This document shows, piece by piece, positions 31,456 through 41,482 of a stretch of 58,899 bases of DNA (position 1 is its first letter; every line of letters begins with the position of its first letter). A program made the translations under genes and the position numbers. The DNA comes from Paraburkholderia ginsengisoli NBRC 100965 (GTDB lineage Bacteria > Pseudomonadota > Gammaproteobacteria > Burkholderiales > Burkholderiaceae). Location: positions 1 to 58,899 of the forward strand of contig NZ_BBJF01000001.1 in NCBI RefSeq assembly GCF_000739735.1, in the 5' to 3' direction. The notes below the pieces were generated by a model. That model searched no databases, was not told the origin of the DNA, and worked only from the letters and a program-made list of their open reading frames with translations.

Positions 31456-31487
31456 GCGGCGCGCTTCTGAGCGCGCCGCGTCGTTTT
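31456..31487 (+). terminator. First terminator-like hairpin after secA
   Basis: Perfect 9-bp stem GCGGCGCGC (31456-31464) / GCGCGCCGC (31471-31479), loop TTCTGA, followed by GTCGTTTT. It starts 9 nt after the secA stop. Confidence 0.7.
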
Positions 31488-31556
31488 ACGCAGTGCTTTG
31501 CTGTTGATTTCGCGGTGGCTCGGCAACCTGACCGGGCCACCAGTTCCGTTTCCTCG

Positions 31557-31582
31557 ATGCCGGCGCCTGCCGGCATTTTCTT
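31557..31582 (+). terminator. Second terminator-like hairpin, just upstream of argJ
   Basis: ATGCCGGC (31557-31564) pairs with GCCGGCAT (31569-31576) across GCCT and is followed by TTTCTT. It ends only 15 nt before the argJ ATG, so it could be a backup secA terminator or could affect argJ expression. Confidence 0.6.
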
Positions 31583-31597
31583 CGACAGGTCGCGACC

Positions 31598-32839
31598 ATG
31601 GCTGTCAATTTCCCCTCGATCGATCCCGCTCAACTCCATCCCATCGCCGGCGTTACGCTTGGCTGGGCGGAGGCGAACATCCGCAAGCCGAACCGCAAGG
31701 ACGTGCTCGTCATTTCCGTCGACGAAAACGCGACGGTGGGCGGCGTGTTCACGCAAAACCGCTTTTGCGCGGCGCCCGTTACGGTGTGCCGTGAGAATCT
31801 GCAGCGTGTGCGCGCCGGCGGCAAGCCGATCCGCGCGCTGGTGATCAACACGGGTAACGCCAACGCGGGCACGGGTGAACCGGGTCTGTTGGCGGCGCGC
31901 GAAACCTGCGCGGAACTCGCGCGTCTCACCGACATTGCGCCAGAACAGGTGCTGCCGTTTTCGACGGGCGTGATTCTCGAACCGCTGCCGGTCGATCGTC
32001 TGAAGGCCGGTTTGCCGGCCGCGCTGGCCAACCGCCGCGAAGCGAACTGGTACGACGCCGCGCAGGCGATCATGACCACGGACACGCTGCCGAAGGCCAC
32101 TTCGCGCCAGGTCACGATCGACGGCCACACGGTTACGCTGACCGGCATCAGCAAGGGCGCCGGCATGATCAAGCCGAACATGGCGACCATGCTCGGCTTC
32201 CTCGCGTTCGACGCAGCCGTCGCGCAGCCGGTGCTCGACGCGCTGGTGAAGCATGTCGCGGACCGCTCGTTCAACTGCATCACGATCGATGGCGATACCT
32301 CGACCAACGATTCGTTCATCCTGATCGCGTCGGGCAAATCGAGCCTGCCGGCGGTCACGTCCACCGATTCGCCCGCTTATGCAGCGCTGCGCGACGCGGT
32401 GACCGAAGTCGCCCAGACGCTTGCGCAACTGATCGTGCGCGACGGCGAAGGCGCGACTAAATTTATGACCGTGCGTGTCGAAGGCGGGTCGAGCGTCGGC
32501 GAATGCCGCCAGATCGCGTATGCGATTGGCCACTCGCCGCTCGTGAAGACGGCCTTCTATGCATCGGACCCGAACCTTGGCCGCATTCTGGCGGCAATCG
32601 GCTATGCCGGCGTGGACGATCTCGACGTCGGCAAGATCGATCTGTATCTGGACGACGTGCTGGTCGCGACTGCCGGCGGCCGCAACCCGGCCTACCGTGA
32701 AGAAGACGGCCAGCGCGTCATGAAAAAGAGCGAGATCGGCATTCGCGTCGTACTCGGCCGCGGTGATGCGCAAGCCACGATCTGGACTTGCGATCTGTCG
32801 CACGACTACGTGAGCATCAACGCCGACTATCGTTCGTAA
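31598..32839 (+). CDS. argJ: Bifunctional ornithine acetyltransferase / N-acetylglutamate synthase
   Basis: Recycles the acetyl group from N-acetylornithine to glutamate in cyclic arginine biosynthesis. The 413-residue protein is an Ntn-type hydrolase made as a precursor that self-cleaves between Ala196 and Thr197 in the segment [10 protein letters not shown]; Thr197 is the nucleophile. Other conserved parts are NTGNANAGTG near residue 85, GDTSTNDS in the beta chain, and the terminal [10 protein letters not shown]. It stands between secA and a DUF815 ATPase gene. Confidence 0.96.
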   Translation: MAVNFPSIDPAQLHPIAGVTLGWAEANIRKPNRKDVLVISVDENATVGGVFTQNRFCAAPVTVCRENLQRVRAGGKPIRALVINTGNANAGTGEPGLLAARETCAELARLTDIAPEQVLPFSTGVILEPLPVDRLKAGLPAALANRREANWYDAAQAIMTTDTLPKATSRQVTIDGHTVTLTGISKGAGMIKPNMATMLGFLAFDAAVAQPVLDALVKHVADRSFNCITIDGDTSTNDSFILIASGKSSLPAVTSTDSPAYAALRDAVTEVAQTLAQLIVRDGEGATKFMTVRVEGGSSVGECRQIAYAIGHSPLVKTAFYASDPNLGRILAAIGYAGVDDLDVGKIDLYLDDVLVATAGGRNPAYREEDGQRVMKKSEIGIRVVLGRGDAQATIWTCDLSHDYVSINADYRS

Positions 32840-32892
32840 TCAGGCTCGTTGCGCGGCCCTCGGCCGCGTGGCAGGCCGCTTACTTCATCGTC

Positions 32893-33762
32893 ATGGACAA
32901 ACTCGAACAGTTTCTGACCCGGGCCGAAGCCGTGCTCGTCCGCCTGGAAGCAATGCTTCCGCCCGCCGCGCCTGACATCGACTGGTCGGCCGCGGTCGCC
33001 TTCCGCTGGCGCAAACGCCAGGGGCGCGGCTACCTGCAACCGGTGCCCGCCATCTCGTCGATCACGCTCGACGATCTGCAAAACATCGATCGCCAAAAAG
33101 GGCTGATCGAGCAGAACACGCGTCAGTTCGTGCACAAGCAACCGGCCAACAACGTGCTGCTGACGGGCGCGCGCGGCACCGGCAAATCGTCGCTGATCAA
33201 GGCTTGCCTGAACGCGTACGCGAAAGACGGCCTGCGTCTGATCGAAGTCGACAAGGACGACCTGCACGATCTCGGCGACATCGTCGACCTGATCGCGAAG
33301 CGGCCGGAGCGCTTCGTGGTGTTCTGCGACGACCTGTCGTTCGAAGACGGCGAGTCGGGCTACAAGGCGCTGAAGGTCGCGCTCGACGGCTCGATCGCGG
33401 CGCAGTCGGACAACGTGCTGATCTACGCGACGTCGAACCGCCGCCATCTGTTGCCCGAGTACATGAGCGACAACGAGACGTACAAGCACACGTCGGACGG
33501 CGAGATTCATCCGGGCGAACTGGTGGAAGAGAAGATTTCGCTGTCCGAGCGTTTCGGGCTGTGGGTCAGCTTCTATCCGTTCAAGCAGGACGACTACCTG
33601 TCGATCATCGCCCACTGGCTGCGGCATTTCGGTTGCGACGACGCCGAAGTCGAAGCCGCGCGCGGCGACGCGCTGGTGTGGGCGCTCGAACGCGGGTCGC
33701 GCTCGGGCCGCGTGGCGTGGCAATTCGCGCGCGACTGGTCGGGCCGGAAGACCTCGGCATGA
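32893..33762 (+). CDS. DUF815 family AAA-like ATPase
   Basis: The 289-residue protein has a P-loop GARGTGKS (92-99) preceded by NNVLL, a Walker B-like FCDDLSFEDG (about 143), a sensor-like YATSNRRHLLPE, and a C-terminal lid region. DUF815 proteins are AAA-type ATPases of undefined function. No membrane segment is present. The ATG at 32893 gives the conserved MDKLEQFL beginning; no strong ribosome site is visible. Its stop overlaps the next gene (ATGA), indicating coupling with the NUDIX hydrolase. Confidence 0.85.
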   Translation: MDKLEQFLTRAEAVLVRLEAMLPPAAPDIDWSAAVAFRWRKRQGRGYLQPVPAISSITLDDLQNIDRQKGLIEQNTRQFVHKQPANNVLLTGARGTGKSSLIKACLNAYAKDGLRLIEVDKDDLHDLGDIVDLIAKRPERFVVFCDDLSFEDGESGYKALKVALDGSIAAQSDNVLIYATSNRRHLLPEYMSDNETYKHTSDGEIHPGELVEEKISLSERFGLWVSFYPFKQDDYLSIIAHWLRHFGCDDAEVEAARGDALVWALERGSRSGRVAWQFARDWSGRKTSA

Positions 33763-34181
33763 GCGACGCCCAGAAGAACGCCGCCGGCCGGACGGTGACG
33801 GAAGTCGCGGTCGGCGTGCTGATTCAACCGGACGGGCGCTATCTACTGGCGCAGCGTCCGGCGGGCAAGCCGTATGAGGGCTACTGGGAGTTTCCGGGCG
33901 GCAAGCTGGAGGCGGGCGAGTCGGTCGAGGCCGCGCTGGCACGCGAGCTGCACGAGGAACTGGGGATCGACGTTCAGGCGAGCCATCTCTGGCATACGCT
34001 CGAACACGATTATCCGCACGCGTATGTGCGACTTTTCTTCTGCAAGGTGACGCACTGGTCCGGCGAGCCGCACGGCCGCGAAGGACAAGCGTTCGTCTGG
34101 CAGACCTTGCCTGCCGACGTCACCCCGCTGTTGCCGGCGACCATTCCTGTGCTGGAATGGCTCGCGGCGGAAAAGAACTGA
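33759..34181 (+). CDS. NUDIX hydrolase, MutT-like (8-oxo-dGTP diphosphatase type)
   Basis: The 140-residue protein has a complete Nudix box spanning GGKLEAGESVEAALARELHEELGI (about residues 46-69), preceded by YWEFPG, which is typical for MutT. MutT hydrolyses 8-oxo-dGTP and prevents transversions. The C-terminal Nudix-like part of longer MutT/ThiE fusions is absent. It begins in a 4-bp overlap with the DUF815 gene and converges on yacG. MutT is the best guess; another nucleotide diphosphate substrate is possible. Confidence 0.85.
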   Translation: MSDAQKNAAGRTVTEVAVGVLIQPDGRYLLAQRPAGKPYEGYWEFPGGKLEAGESVEAALARELHEELGIDVQASHLWHTLEHDYPHAYVRLFFCKVTHWSGEPHGREGQAFVWQTLPADVTPLLPATIPVLEWLAAEKN

Positions 34182-34260
34182 TAGGCAAAAAAGCGGTACG
34201 ACGGGCGTTGCGGTGGCAGCGGCCGTCGTCCTGCGCGGTCATCAGAACGAGGCCACGCTC

Positions 34261-34458
34261 TCAATGCGGGTTGTAATTCCCGTCAGGGGTCTCGTCCGAC
34301 GACGCTTCCTGATCGGTCCCGCCGATCTTGTATTTCTCAGCGGCCCAGGCGCCGAGATCGATCTGCTTGCAGCGATCCGAGCAGAACGGACGGAAGCGGT
34401 TTTCAGGGGTCCAGCGGACATCCTTGCCGCAAGTGGGGCATTTGACGACGGTAGGCAT
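34261..34458 (-). CDS. yacG: DNA gyrase inhibitor YacG
   Basis: Small zinc protein that binds GyrB and blocks DNA binding by gyrase. The 65-residue protein has the four-Cys site CPTCGK (Cys8, Cys11) and FCSDRCK (about Cys26, Cys30), the LGAWAAEKY segment, and an acidic tail. It is the last gene of the leftward run that includes coaE and zapD, the same association as in many proteobacteria. Confidence 0.93.
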   Translation of the reverse strand: MPTVVKCPTCGKDVRWTPENRFRPFCSDRCKQIDLGAWAAEKYKIGGTDQEASSDETPDGNYNPH

Positions 34459-34582
34459 ACGGTCAGGCAGTCAATCGCAAACGGAACAAGTTACGAATAT
34501 AGGGGCATTTGGCGCCGCTTCAAAGGCGCGTCCCTCGATCCGGATTTACCGGGCGAACGTGGCAGCCCGGTTGCGAGCCCGA

Positions 34583-35383
<801 letters not shown>

Positions 35384-35602
35384 CTAATGCCGTGAGACTA
35401 CCCTAGCAATCACGCACTTTTTCAGCGTGGTTTCGCAACTTTTTTCGCGCGATTCGGGCGGTTTCCGCGTGCTTTGGCTTTTGGCTTGCACGTGGCCGCA
35501 AAGTTCAACGAGGGGACACAGATGCGCGCGCTGTATTCGTAGCTGCGCGCTGGCCGTTGCGCGGACGGCGCGCGCTTGGCTCACGTTCGGTTTACGTTCG
35601 CC

Positions 35603-36205
35603 TCACGCGCCCGCGAGGGACAGATACACCCGATGTTGCGCGTCGACTTGCGCCTGCAACGCGTCGAGCGGCGCGTGGTCGTTGTCGATCACGTCGTCGG
35701 CTGCGGCGAGGCGCGCTTCGCGCGTCGCCTGGCGGGCGATGATCGCCAGCACCTGGTCGCGGCTGAAGCCGTTGCGGCTCATGACGCGTGCGATCTGCGT
35801 CTCGACGCTGCAATCGACGCCCAGCACGCGGTTGACGCGGCCCCTCCAACTGCCGGACTCGACTAGCAGCGGCACTACGACGATCACGTAAGGGCCCTGC
35901 GCTTCGCGCTGGTCGCGTTCGGTTTCCGCACGAATCAGCGGATGCGTGATCGCTTCGAGACGTTTGCGCGCGCTCTCGTCGCTGAAGACCAGCTCACGCA
36001 TGCGCGCGCGGTCGAGCGAGCCGTCGGCGGCGACGTACGCAGCGCCGAATTCGGCTGCGATCAGCGGCATCGCGATGCCGTGCGGCGCGGTGATGCGATG
36101 CGCGATCAGGTCCGTGTCCACGAGCGGCACGCCGTGCGCGGCGAACAGATCGGCGACGGTGGATTTACCGCTGCCAATGCCACCGGTCAGTCCTACGACA
36201 AACAT
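35603..36205 (-). CDS. coaE: Dephospho-CoA kinase
   Basis: Last step of coenzyme A synthesis, ATP-dependent phosphorylation of dephospho-CoA. The 200-residue protein has the P-loop [12 protein letters not shown] at the N-terminus, the [11 protein letters not shown] motif, and the HPLIRAE segment and VVPLLVESG typical of CoaE. The ATG is 3 nt after the stop of the prepilin peptidase gene, so the two are very likely co-transcribed. The 264 nt to zapD hold no gene or clear terminator. Confidence 0.96.
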   Translation of the reverse strand: MFVVGLTGGIGSGKSTVADLFAAHGVPLVDTDLIAHRITAPHGIAMPLIAAEFGAAYVAADGSLDRARMRELVFSDESARKRLEAITHPLIRAETERDQREAQGPYVIVVVPLLVESGSWRGRVNRVLGVDCSVETQIARVMSRNGFSRDQVLAIIARQATREARLAAADDVIDNDHAPLDALQAQVDAQHRVYLSLAGA

Positions 36206-36208
36206 GCT

Positions 36209-37150
36209 TCAGCCTCCCAGAGCCAGATAGAGCGGTGTGCCGAGAAACAGCGTGAGTGCGCCGCCCGCTGCGAGAAACGGCCCGAACGGCAATGGCTCTT
36301 CGAAGCGCATGCGGCCGCGCCAGGTTGCCGCGAGGCCGACTACCGCGCCGGCGACCGCGGCGATCAGCACGATCTGCGGCAGCGCGGCCCAGCCGAGCCA
36401 CGCGCCGAGCGCCGCGAGCAGCTTGAAATCGCCATAGCCCATGCCTTCGACGCCGCGCACCAGTCGGAACACCCAATGCACAGCCCACAGCACCAGGTAA
36501 CCGAAGATAGCGCCGAGTACCGCATCGTGCAGGCTCGTGAACATGCCGTTGAAGTTGACGATCAGGCCCGCCCACAGCAACGGGAGCGTCATCGAATCGG
36601 GCAGCAGATGCGTGTCGATGTCGATCGCGCTCATCGCCAGCAGCGCCGCGCATAAGCCGAAGGCGGCGAGCGCGGTGGCGGTCGGGCCGAACGACGCGAG
36701 TGTGCCAGCCGCGAACGCGGCGCTGGCAATTTCGAGCAGCGGGTAGCGCAGGCTCACGTGCGCTTTGCAGGCGGAGCAACGTCCGCGCAGCAACACATAG
36801 CTGATTACCGGCAGATTCTCCCACGCGCTCAGGACGTGCCCGCAATGCGGACACGCGCTGCGCGGCACCCACAGGTTATAGCGTGCGGGCAGGCCATCAT
36901 CGGCGGGCGGTGCGTCGGTGGTGTCGCTGATTTCCGCGCGCCATGCACGCTCCAGCATGATCGGCAGCCGATGCACGACGACGTTCAGGAAGCTGCCGAT
37001 CACGAGGCCGAACACGATTGCGAACGCGGTCTGCAGTCCGGCAGGCAAGCTCCCGAACGCGAGGCCGAGACCGCTCGCGAAGTGGCCGGGCAGCAAGCCC
37101 GAGAGCAGACTGGAAGAAGTTTCTGGCACGAGTGGAAAAGGAGCCTGCAT
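36209..37150 (-). CDS. pilD: Prepilin peptidase / N-methyltransferase
   Basis: Inner-membrane aspartic protease that cleaves and N-methylates type IV prepilins and pseudopilins. The 313-residue protein has several transmembrane helices, the cytoplasmic zinc loop with CPHCG and CSACK, the first catalytic Asp region SAIDIDTHLLPD and the second in GYGDFKLLAALGAWLG (G-x-G-D). It is 28 nt after pilC and 3 nt before coaE. Confidence 0.95.
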   Translation of the reverse strand: MQAPFPLVPETSSSLLSGLLPGHFASGLGLAFGSLPAGLQTAFAIVFGLVIGSFLNVVVHRLPIMLERAWRAEISDTTDAPPADDGLPARYNLWVPRSACPHCGHVLSAWENLPVISYVLLRGRCSACKAHVSLRYPLLEIASAAFAAGTLASFGPTATALAAFGLCAALLAMSAIDIDTHLLPDSMTLPLLWAGLIVNFNGMFTSLHDAVLGAIFGYLVLWAVHWVFRLVRGVEGMGYGDFKLLAALGAWLGWAALPQIVLIAAVAGAVVGLAATWRGRMRFEEPLPFGPFLAAGGALTLFLGTPLYLALGG

Positions 37151-37178
37151 AGATAAGGGGATGGATTCGGCTGCGATC

Positions 37179-38420
37179 CTACACCACGTTGCCGAGTTGA
37201 ATAATGGGAAGATACATCGCGATCACGAGGCCGCCGACCAGCGTCCCCAGCACGATGATCACGAGCGGCTCGCACAGACTCGACAGCGTGCCGATCTTCT
37301 CGTCTACCTGACGATCCGCGAGCGACGCTACGTCGATCAGCATGGTGTCGAGCGCGCCGGATTCTTCGGCGACCGCAACCGGCTGCACGACTTCGGGCGG
37401 AAAGCACTGCGCCGCGCGCATCGCTGCGGCGAGCCGCTCGCCGCGCCGCAGCCGAGCGGCGATGTCGACGGTGGCGCGATCAAAGAAGGCGTTGCCGGTC
37501 GCGTGGGTCAGCGAGTCGAACGCGTCGGCCAACGGGGTGCCTGCGGACAGCAAGGTCCCGAGCGCGCGGCTCCAGCGCGCCGCGCACAGCGTGCCCAGCA
37601 GCGGCCCGGCGACCGGCATTCTTAGCGATAGACGCGCGAAGCGGATGCGCGCCATTTCCGAGCGCCGCAGCAGAAACGTCACAGCCGAAGTCAATGCAAC
37701 GCTCATGACGATGACCGGTATGCTCCAGCGCGCCGCGCCGGACGACAACGCCAGCACGAACTGCGTCGGCGCGGGCAGCTTCGCGCCGAAGCCATCGAAG
37801 ATCTGTTTGAAGGTCGGCACGACCCACACCAGTAACGCGGCGGTAATCGCCATGGCCAGCAGCAGGATCGCCACCGGATAGGTCAGTGCGGCGCGCACTT
37901 TCGCGCGCTGCGCGGCGGCGCGTTCGCGGTCGTCGGCGATGCGCGCGAGGACGGCGGCCAGCGCGCCAGCTGCCTCGCCGACTTCGACGAGCTGGCAGTA
38001 CAGCGCATTGAATTGCGCCGGGTGCCGCTGCAACGCCGCCGAAAAGCGCAGGCCGGCGGAGATGTCGCGCGCCAATGCGCCGACGATGCGCAGCATGCCC
38101 TGACGGTTCGACGACTGCGCCTGCGCGAGCAGATCGAGCGCGGGAGCGAGCGGCAAACCGGCGCGCAGCAGACTGGCGAGTTGTCGCGTGAACAGTGTGA
38201 CGTCGGCGGTGCGCGCTCGGGGGCGCGGCGCGGGTCCCTGCGCAGCGAGCTCGACGATAAACAGGTCGTCGCGCTTGAGCATGAGTCGCGCAGTGCCTGC
38301 GTCCGGCGCGATCACCGTGCCGTTTTTGTGGGTGCCTTTTGCGTCGACGGCGCGCCATTTGAAGCGCGTGTCGGCCGCAGGAGGCTGATGAGTCGTGAGC
38401 GTGCTCATGCTTACGCTCAT
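37179..38420 (-). CDS. pilC: Type IV pilus / type II secretion inner-membrane protein PilC
   Basis: Polytopic platform protein that couples the assembly ATPase to pilus growth. The 413-residue protein has two T2SSF domains: the first about residues 77-200 (FTRQLASLLRAGLPLAPALDLL) and the second about 280-400 (ARWSRALGTLLSAGTPLADAFD), with transmembrane segments after each. The start at 38420 overlaps the pilB stop by 4 bp; a second Met four residues later is possible. Confidence 0.93.
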   Translation of the reverse strand: MSVSMSTLTTHQPPAADTRFKWRAVDAKGTHKNGTVIAPDAGTARLMLKRDDLFIVELAAQGPAPRPRARTADVTLFTRQLASLLRAGLPLAPALDLLAQAQSSNRQGMLRIVGALARDISAGLRFSAALQRHPAQFNALYCQLVEVGEAAGALAAVLARIADDRERAAAQRAKVRAALTYPVAILLLAMAITAALLVWVVPTFKQIFDGFGAKLPAPTQFVLALSSGAARWSIPVIVMSVALTSAVTFLLRRSEMARIRFARLSLRMPVAGPLLGTLCAARWSRALGTLLSAGTPLADAFDSLTHATGNAFFDRATVDIAARLRRGERLAAAMRAAQCFPPEVVQPVAVAEESGALDTMLIDVASLADRQVDEKIGTLSSLCEPLVIIVLGTLVGGLVIAMYLPIIQLGNVV

Positions 38421-39712
38421 GCGATTTCAGTGGCGGCCAGCGCTTCAGCGAGACTGGTGGTGCCGTCGCGTACGCGAGCCAGCGCCGCGTCGCGCAACGT
38501 GGCCACCTGTTCGCTTTGCGCAAGCCGTGCAAGCTCGTGCGTGCCAGCGCTTGCGACAATCAGTTCGCGCATCGCATCGGAGACAGGCATCACCTGGTGA
38601 ACGCCGACGCGTCCCCGGTAGCCGATGCCATGACACGCCGCGCATCCAGTCGCCGCGTATGGCTGCCAGCCATCGAGCTGTTGCTCGTCGAAGCCCGCGG
38701 CACGCAGCGCCGCCCTCGATTGCGGCGCGGGCGCGCGGCACGCGACGCACAGCCGCCGTACCAGCCGCTGCGCCGTCACCATCCGCAGCGCGGCCGCGAG
38801 GTGGTACGGCTCCACGCCGATATCGATCAGACGCGCAATCGCGGCGGGCGCGTCGTTCGTATGCAGAGTCGACAGCACGAGGTGGCCGGTTTGCGCGGCT
38901 TTCACGGCGACGTCGGCGGTTTCGTTGTCGCGGATTTCGCCGACCATGATCACGTCCGGGTCCTGTCGAAGGAACGCGCGCAGCGCCACCGCGAACGTCA
39001 GTCCAGCCTTTTCGCGCACGCTGACCTGATTGATGCCGGCCAGCTGGATTTCGGCCGGATCTTCCACCGAACACAGGTTGCGCGCTTCGCCATTCAACAG
39101 ATTCAGAAAGCAATACAGCGATAAGGTCTTGCCGCTGCCGGTGGGCCCGGTGACGAGCACGAGACCGTGCGGCGCGTGAATCGCCGCATCCACCGCCTCG
39201 CGTTGACGCGGATCAAGACCTAGGGAATCGAGCGAAAGATCGGTGGGCAACGCGTCGAGTCGGCGTAACACCAGCTTTTCGCCGAACAGCGTCGGCAACG
39301 AGTTGACGCGATAGTCTTCCAACCGCCCCGGCGACGTTGCGATGCGCAGCCGGCCGTCCTGCGGCACGCGCCGCTCGGCGATATCCATGCGCGCCAGCAC
39401 CTTCACGCGCGTGATAAATGCGTCGCGCAGATGAGCGGGCGGCTGCGGGATTTCGTGCAGCACGCCGTCAATTCGCAAGCGCACGCGCCAGCCGTGTTCG
39501 GCCGGCTCGATGTGCAGATCCGAGGCATTGCGGCGCGTCGCTTCCTGCAACGTGTCGGTCAGCAGACGTACGGCGGGCGCGTTGTCGGGATCGCTGAGAT
39601 GGGCCGCGCCCGCTTCGGCGGTGAACGGATTGGGCTTTGCGCGTGACGCGCTGTCGCCATCGAAGGCGAGAGGCCGTGGCGAGTTTACCGCTGCTTGAAA
39701 AGACGCTTGCAT
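38417..39712 (-). CDS. pilB: Type IV pilus assembly / type II secretion ATPase PilB
   Basis: Hexameric cytoplasmic extension ATPase. The protein of about 431 residues has the N2-like domain (ASDLHIEP), Walker A GPTGSGKT, Asp and His boxes, Walker B ending VMVGEIRDNETA, and a zinc module with CVAC and CAAC near residues 335-365. It lacks the long N-terminal T2SSE_N domain of typical PilB (about 560 residues), although the catalytic part is complete. I chose the ATG at 39712 because the 24 codons upstream of it (to 39784) include TTA and CTA, atypical for this genome. It is first in pilB-pilC-pilD-coaE. Confidence 0.88.
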   Translation of the reverse strand: MQASFQAAVNSPRPLAFDGDSASRAKPNPFTAEAGAAHLSDPDNAPAVRLLTDTLQEATRRNASDLHIEPAEHGWRVRLRIDGVLHEIPQPPAHLRDAFITRVKVLARMDIAERRVPQDGRLRIATSPGRLEDYRVNSLPTLFGEKLVLRRLDALPTDLSLDSLGLDPRQREAVDAAIHAPHGLVLVTGPTGSGKTLSLYCFLNLLNGEARNLCSVEDPAEIQLAGINQVSVREKAGLTFAVALRAFLRQDPDVIMVGEIRDNETADVAVKAAQTGHLVLSTLHTNDAPAAIARLIDIGVEPYHLAAALRMVTAQRLVRRLCVACRAPAPQSRAALRAAGFDEQQLDGWQPYAATGCAACHGIGYRGRVGVHQVMPVSDAMRELIVASAGTHELARLAQSEQVATLRDAALARVRDGTTSLAEALAATEIA

Positions 39713-39861
39713 GAGAAACCGGGGATGAGCCGCCTGTAGAACATGACGGCTTTCATCTTCCGGTAACGCGGCCGGCGCCGCCATTCAGCCATTCGGCTAA
39801 TGGCGCGCGCGGTGCGGGTATGCGATGCTGGTGGCGTTTTGGGTGACCGACGGCCAGCAAC

Positions 39862-41160
39862 TCAGCCCAGTAGCGCTTTGCCGCCTTTGGTGCGCGCCGG
39901 CGGTTTGAACAGCTTGACCGTGCGAATCGCCTGGTCGTCGCTGCGCATGACTTCGAGTTTGATCTCGCCGATCTGCACGCACACATCGCCGTCGGGAATG
40001 TCTTCGAGAATTTCGAGGATCAGGCCGTTGAGCGTTTTCGGGCCGTCGGTAGGCAGCGTGAGTTGCAGCCAGCGGTTCAGCTCGCGCAGCGGCATGCTGC
40101 CCGCGACGATGCATTCGCCTTTCTCGTTCCAGCCGCCGCGCGAGTTGGCGCTACGCGGAATCGACGTGGTGAATTCGCCGATCAGTTCCTCGATGATGTC
40201 TTCCGGCGTGACGAGGCCTTGCAGCTCGCCGTATTCGTTGACGACCAGCGCGGTGCGGTGACGGCTCTCCTGGAAGTATTGCAGCTGCTGGAAGACAGGA
40301 GTGCCGCTCGGCACGAAGTACGGCTCGGCGAGCAGTTCGCGCAGCGTCTCGCGTTCCAGTTCCTGGTTGTGCAGGGCCGCGAGGGTCTTGCGTACGTGCA
40401 GCACGCCCAACACCCGGTCGATGTCACCCTGATAGACGATCAGCTTGTTGTGATAGCAGGTTTCGAGTTGGTGCAGGATCTCTTCGAACGGCGCATCGAA
40501 GTCGAGCGCTTCGATGCGCCGGCGCGGGATCATCACGTCGTCGACGGAAATGTTTTCGAGGTCGAACAGGTTCAGCAGGATGCTACGGTGCTTGGTCGGC
40601 ATGAAGCTGCCCGACTCCAGCACGATGGTGCGCAGTTCCTCGGTGGACAGACGCTGATCGTGCGCGCCTTTCGTGTTGATGTGCAGCACGCGCAGGATGC
40701 CGTTCGCGAACAGATTGACGACCCAGACGAGCGGTTTTGCGACGCGCATCATCGGCGCGATCAGCAGGCTGGCGGGCAGCGCGATCTTCTCCGGGAACGT
40801 CGCGCCGACGATTTTCGGCGTGATCTCCGCGAACACGATGATCAGAAACGCGACGATGCCGGTCGCAATGGACAGCACCAGGTTGTTACGGCCGAACGTA
40901 TGCAGCGCGATCGACGTGGTGAGCACCGGGATGATCGTATTGAACAGATTGTTGCCGATCAGCACGACGCTCAGCAGTTGGTCGGTGTGCGCTAGCAGAC
41001 CCTGTGTGGTCTTCGCGCCGAGCGCGTTCTGGTTGGCAAGGTGTTTCAGGCGATGGCGGTTGATCGCCATCATCGCCGTTTCGGAAATCGAAAAGAAGCT
41101 GGAGCAGATAAGCAGCAGAAAGACGGCGCCAATCTGCGCCCATAAGGGAAGTTGTTCCAC
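39862..41160 (-). CDS. HlyC/CorC family transporter (DUF21 / CBS / CorC_HlyC domains)
   Basis: Membrane protein of the CNNM/CorC group, often annotated as hemolysin or Mg2+/Co2+ efflux component. About 432 residues: an N-terminal DUF21 domain with four hydrophobic helices (about 5-180), a CBS pair (about 205-325, starting DVMIPRRRIEALD), and a C-terminal transporter-associated FAD-binding-like domain (about 345-420). The GTG at 41160 gives the conserved start EQLPLWAQIG. Longer readings run toward tRNA-Pro and are rejected. Metal-ion export is inferred from the family. Confidence 0.87.
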   Translation of the reverse strand: MEQLPLWAQIGAVFLLLICSSFFSISETAMMAINRHRLKHLANQNALGAKTTQGLLAHTDQLLSVVLIGNNLFNTIIPVLTTSIALHTFGRNNLVLSIATGIVAFLIIVFAEITPKIVGATFPEKIALPASLLIAPMMRVAKPLVWVVNLFANGILRVLHINTKGAHDQRLSTEELRTIVLESGSFMPTKHRSILLNLFDLENISVDDVMIPRRRIEALDFDAPFEEILHQLETCYHNKLIVYQGDIDRVLGVLHVRKTLAALHNQELERETLRELLAEPYFVPSGTPVFQQLQYFQESRHRTALVVNEYGELQGLVTPEDIIEELIGEFTTSIPRSANSRGGWNEKGECIVAGSMPLRELNRWLQLTLPTDGPKTLNGLILEILEDIPDGDVCVQIGEIKLEVMRSDDQAIRTVKLFKPPARTKGGKALLG

Positions 41161-41295
41161 GCGTCGTGAAGAATAGGGGAGAGGATGGAGAGAATATAGC
41201 AGAGGGGGCGCGGCGAACTGCCTGCGCAGACGGTGTGGCGTGCTCGCCCACATATGGCAGCGCGTCTTGCGCGGGAAGCAGAAAACTCGCGCGCA

Positions 41296-41331
41296 AAACA
41301 AAAAACCGCCCAGCAAGCTGCGGCGGTTTTT
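41296..41331 (-). terminator. Terminator after tRNA-Pro
   Basis: AACCGCC (41304-41310) pairs with GGCGGTT (41322-41328), with further CAGC/GCTG pairing inside. On the minus strand it is followed by TTTTTTGTTTTG. It separates tRNA-Pro from the CorC-like gene. Confidence 0.85.
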
Positions 41332-41357
41332 CGAGCCTTGAACTAACAAGGCAAATC

Positions 41358-41434
41358 TGGTCGGGGTGAGAGGATTCGAACCTCCGGCCTCTACGTCCCG
41401 AACGTAGCGCTCTACCAGGCTAAGCTACACCCCG
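41358..41434 (-). tRNA. tRNA-Pro (anticodon CGG)
   Basis: A 77-nt cloverleaf on the minus strand. Acceptor arm CGGGGTG pairs with CACCCCG. The D arm has AGCTTAGCCTGGTAGAGCG. The anticodon stem CTACG/CGTAG holds the loop TTCGGGA, giving anticodon CGG for codon CCG. The T arm contains GGTTCGAATCC. The 3' CCA is encoded in the DNA (TGG at 41358-41360 on the plus strand). Confidence 0.96.
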
Positions 41435-41482
41435 ATTTGTACTGCGAACTCGATTCAGACTAATCCGGCGTTTCAGTCCCGT

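Noticed and set aside
41161..41349. N-terminal extension of the CorC-like protein up to the tRNA-Pro gene
   Set aside because: It would read through the tRNA terminator. The GTG at 41160 gives the conserved beginning and the family length.
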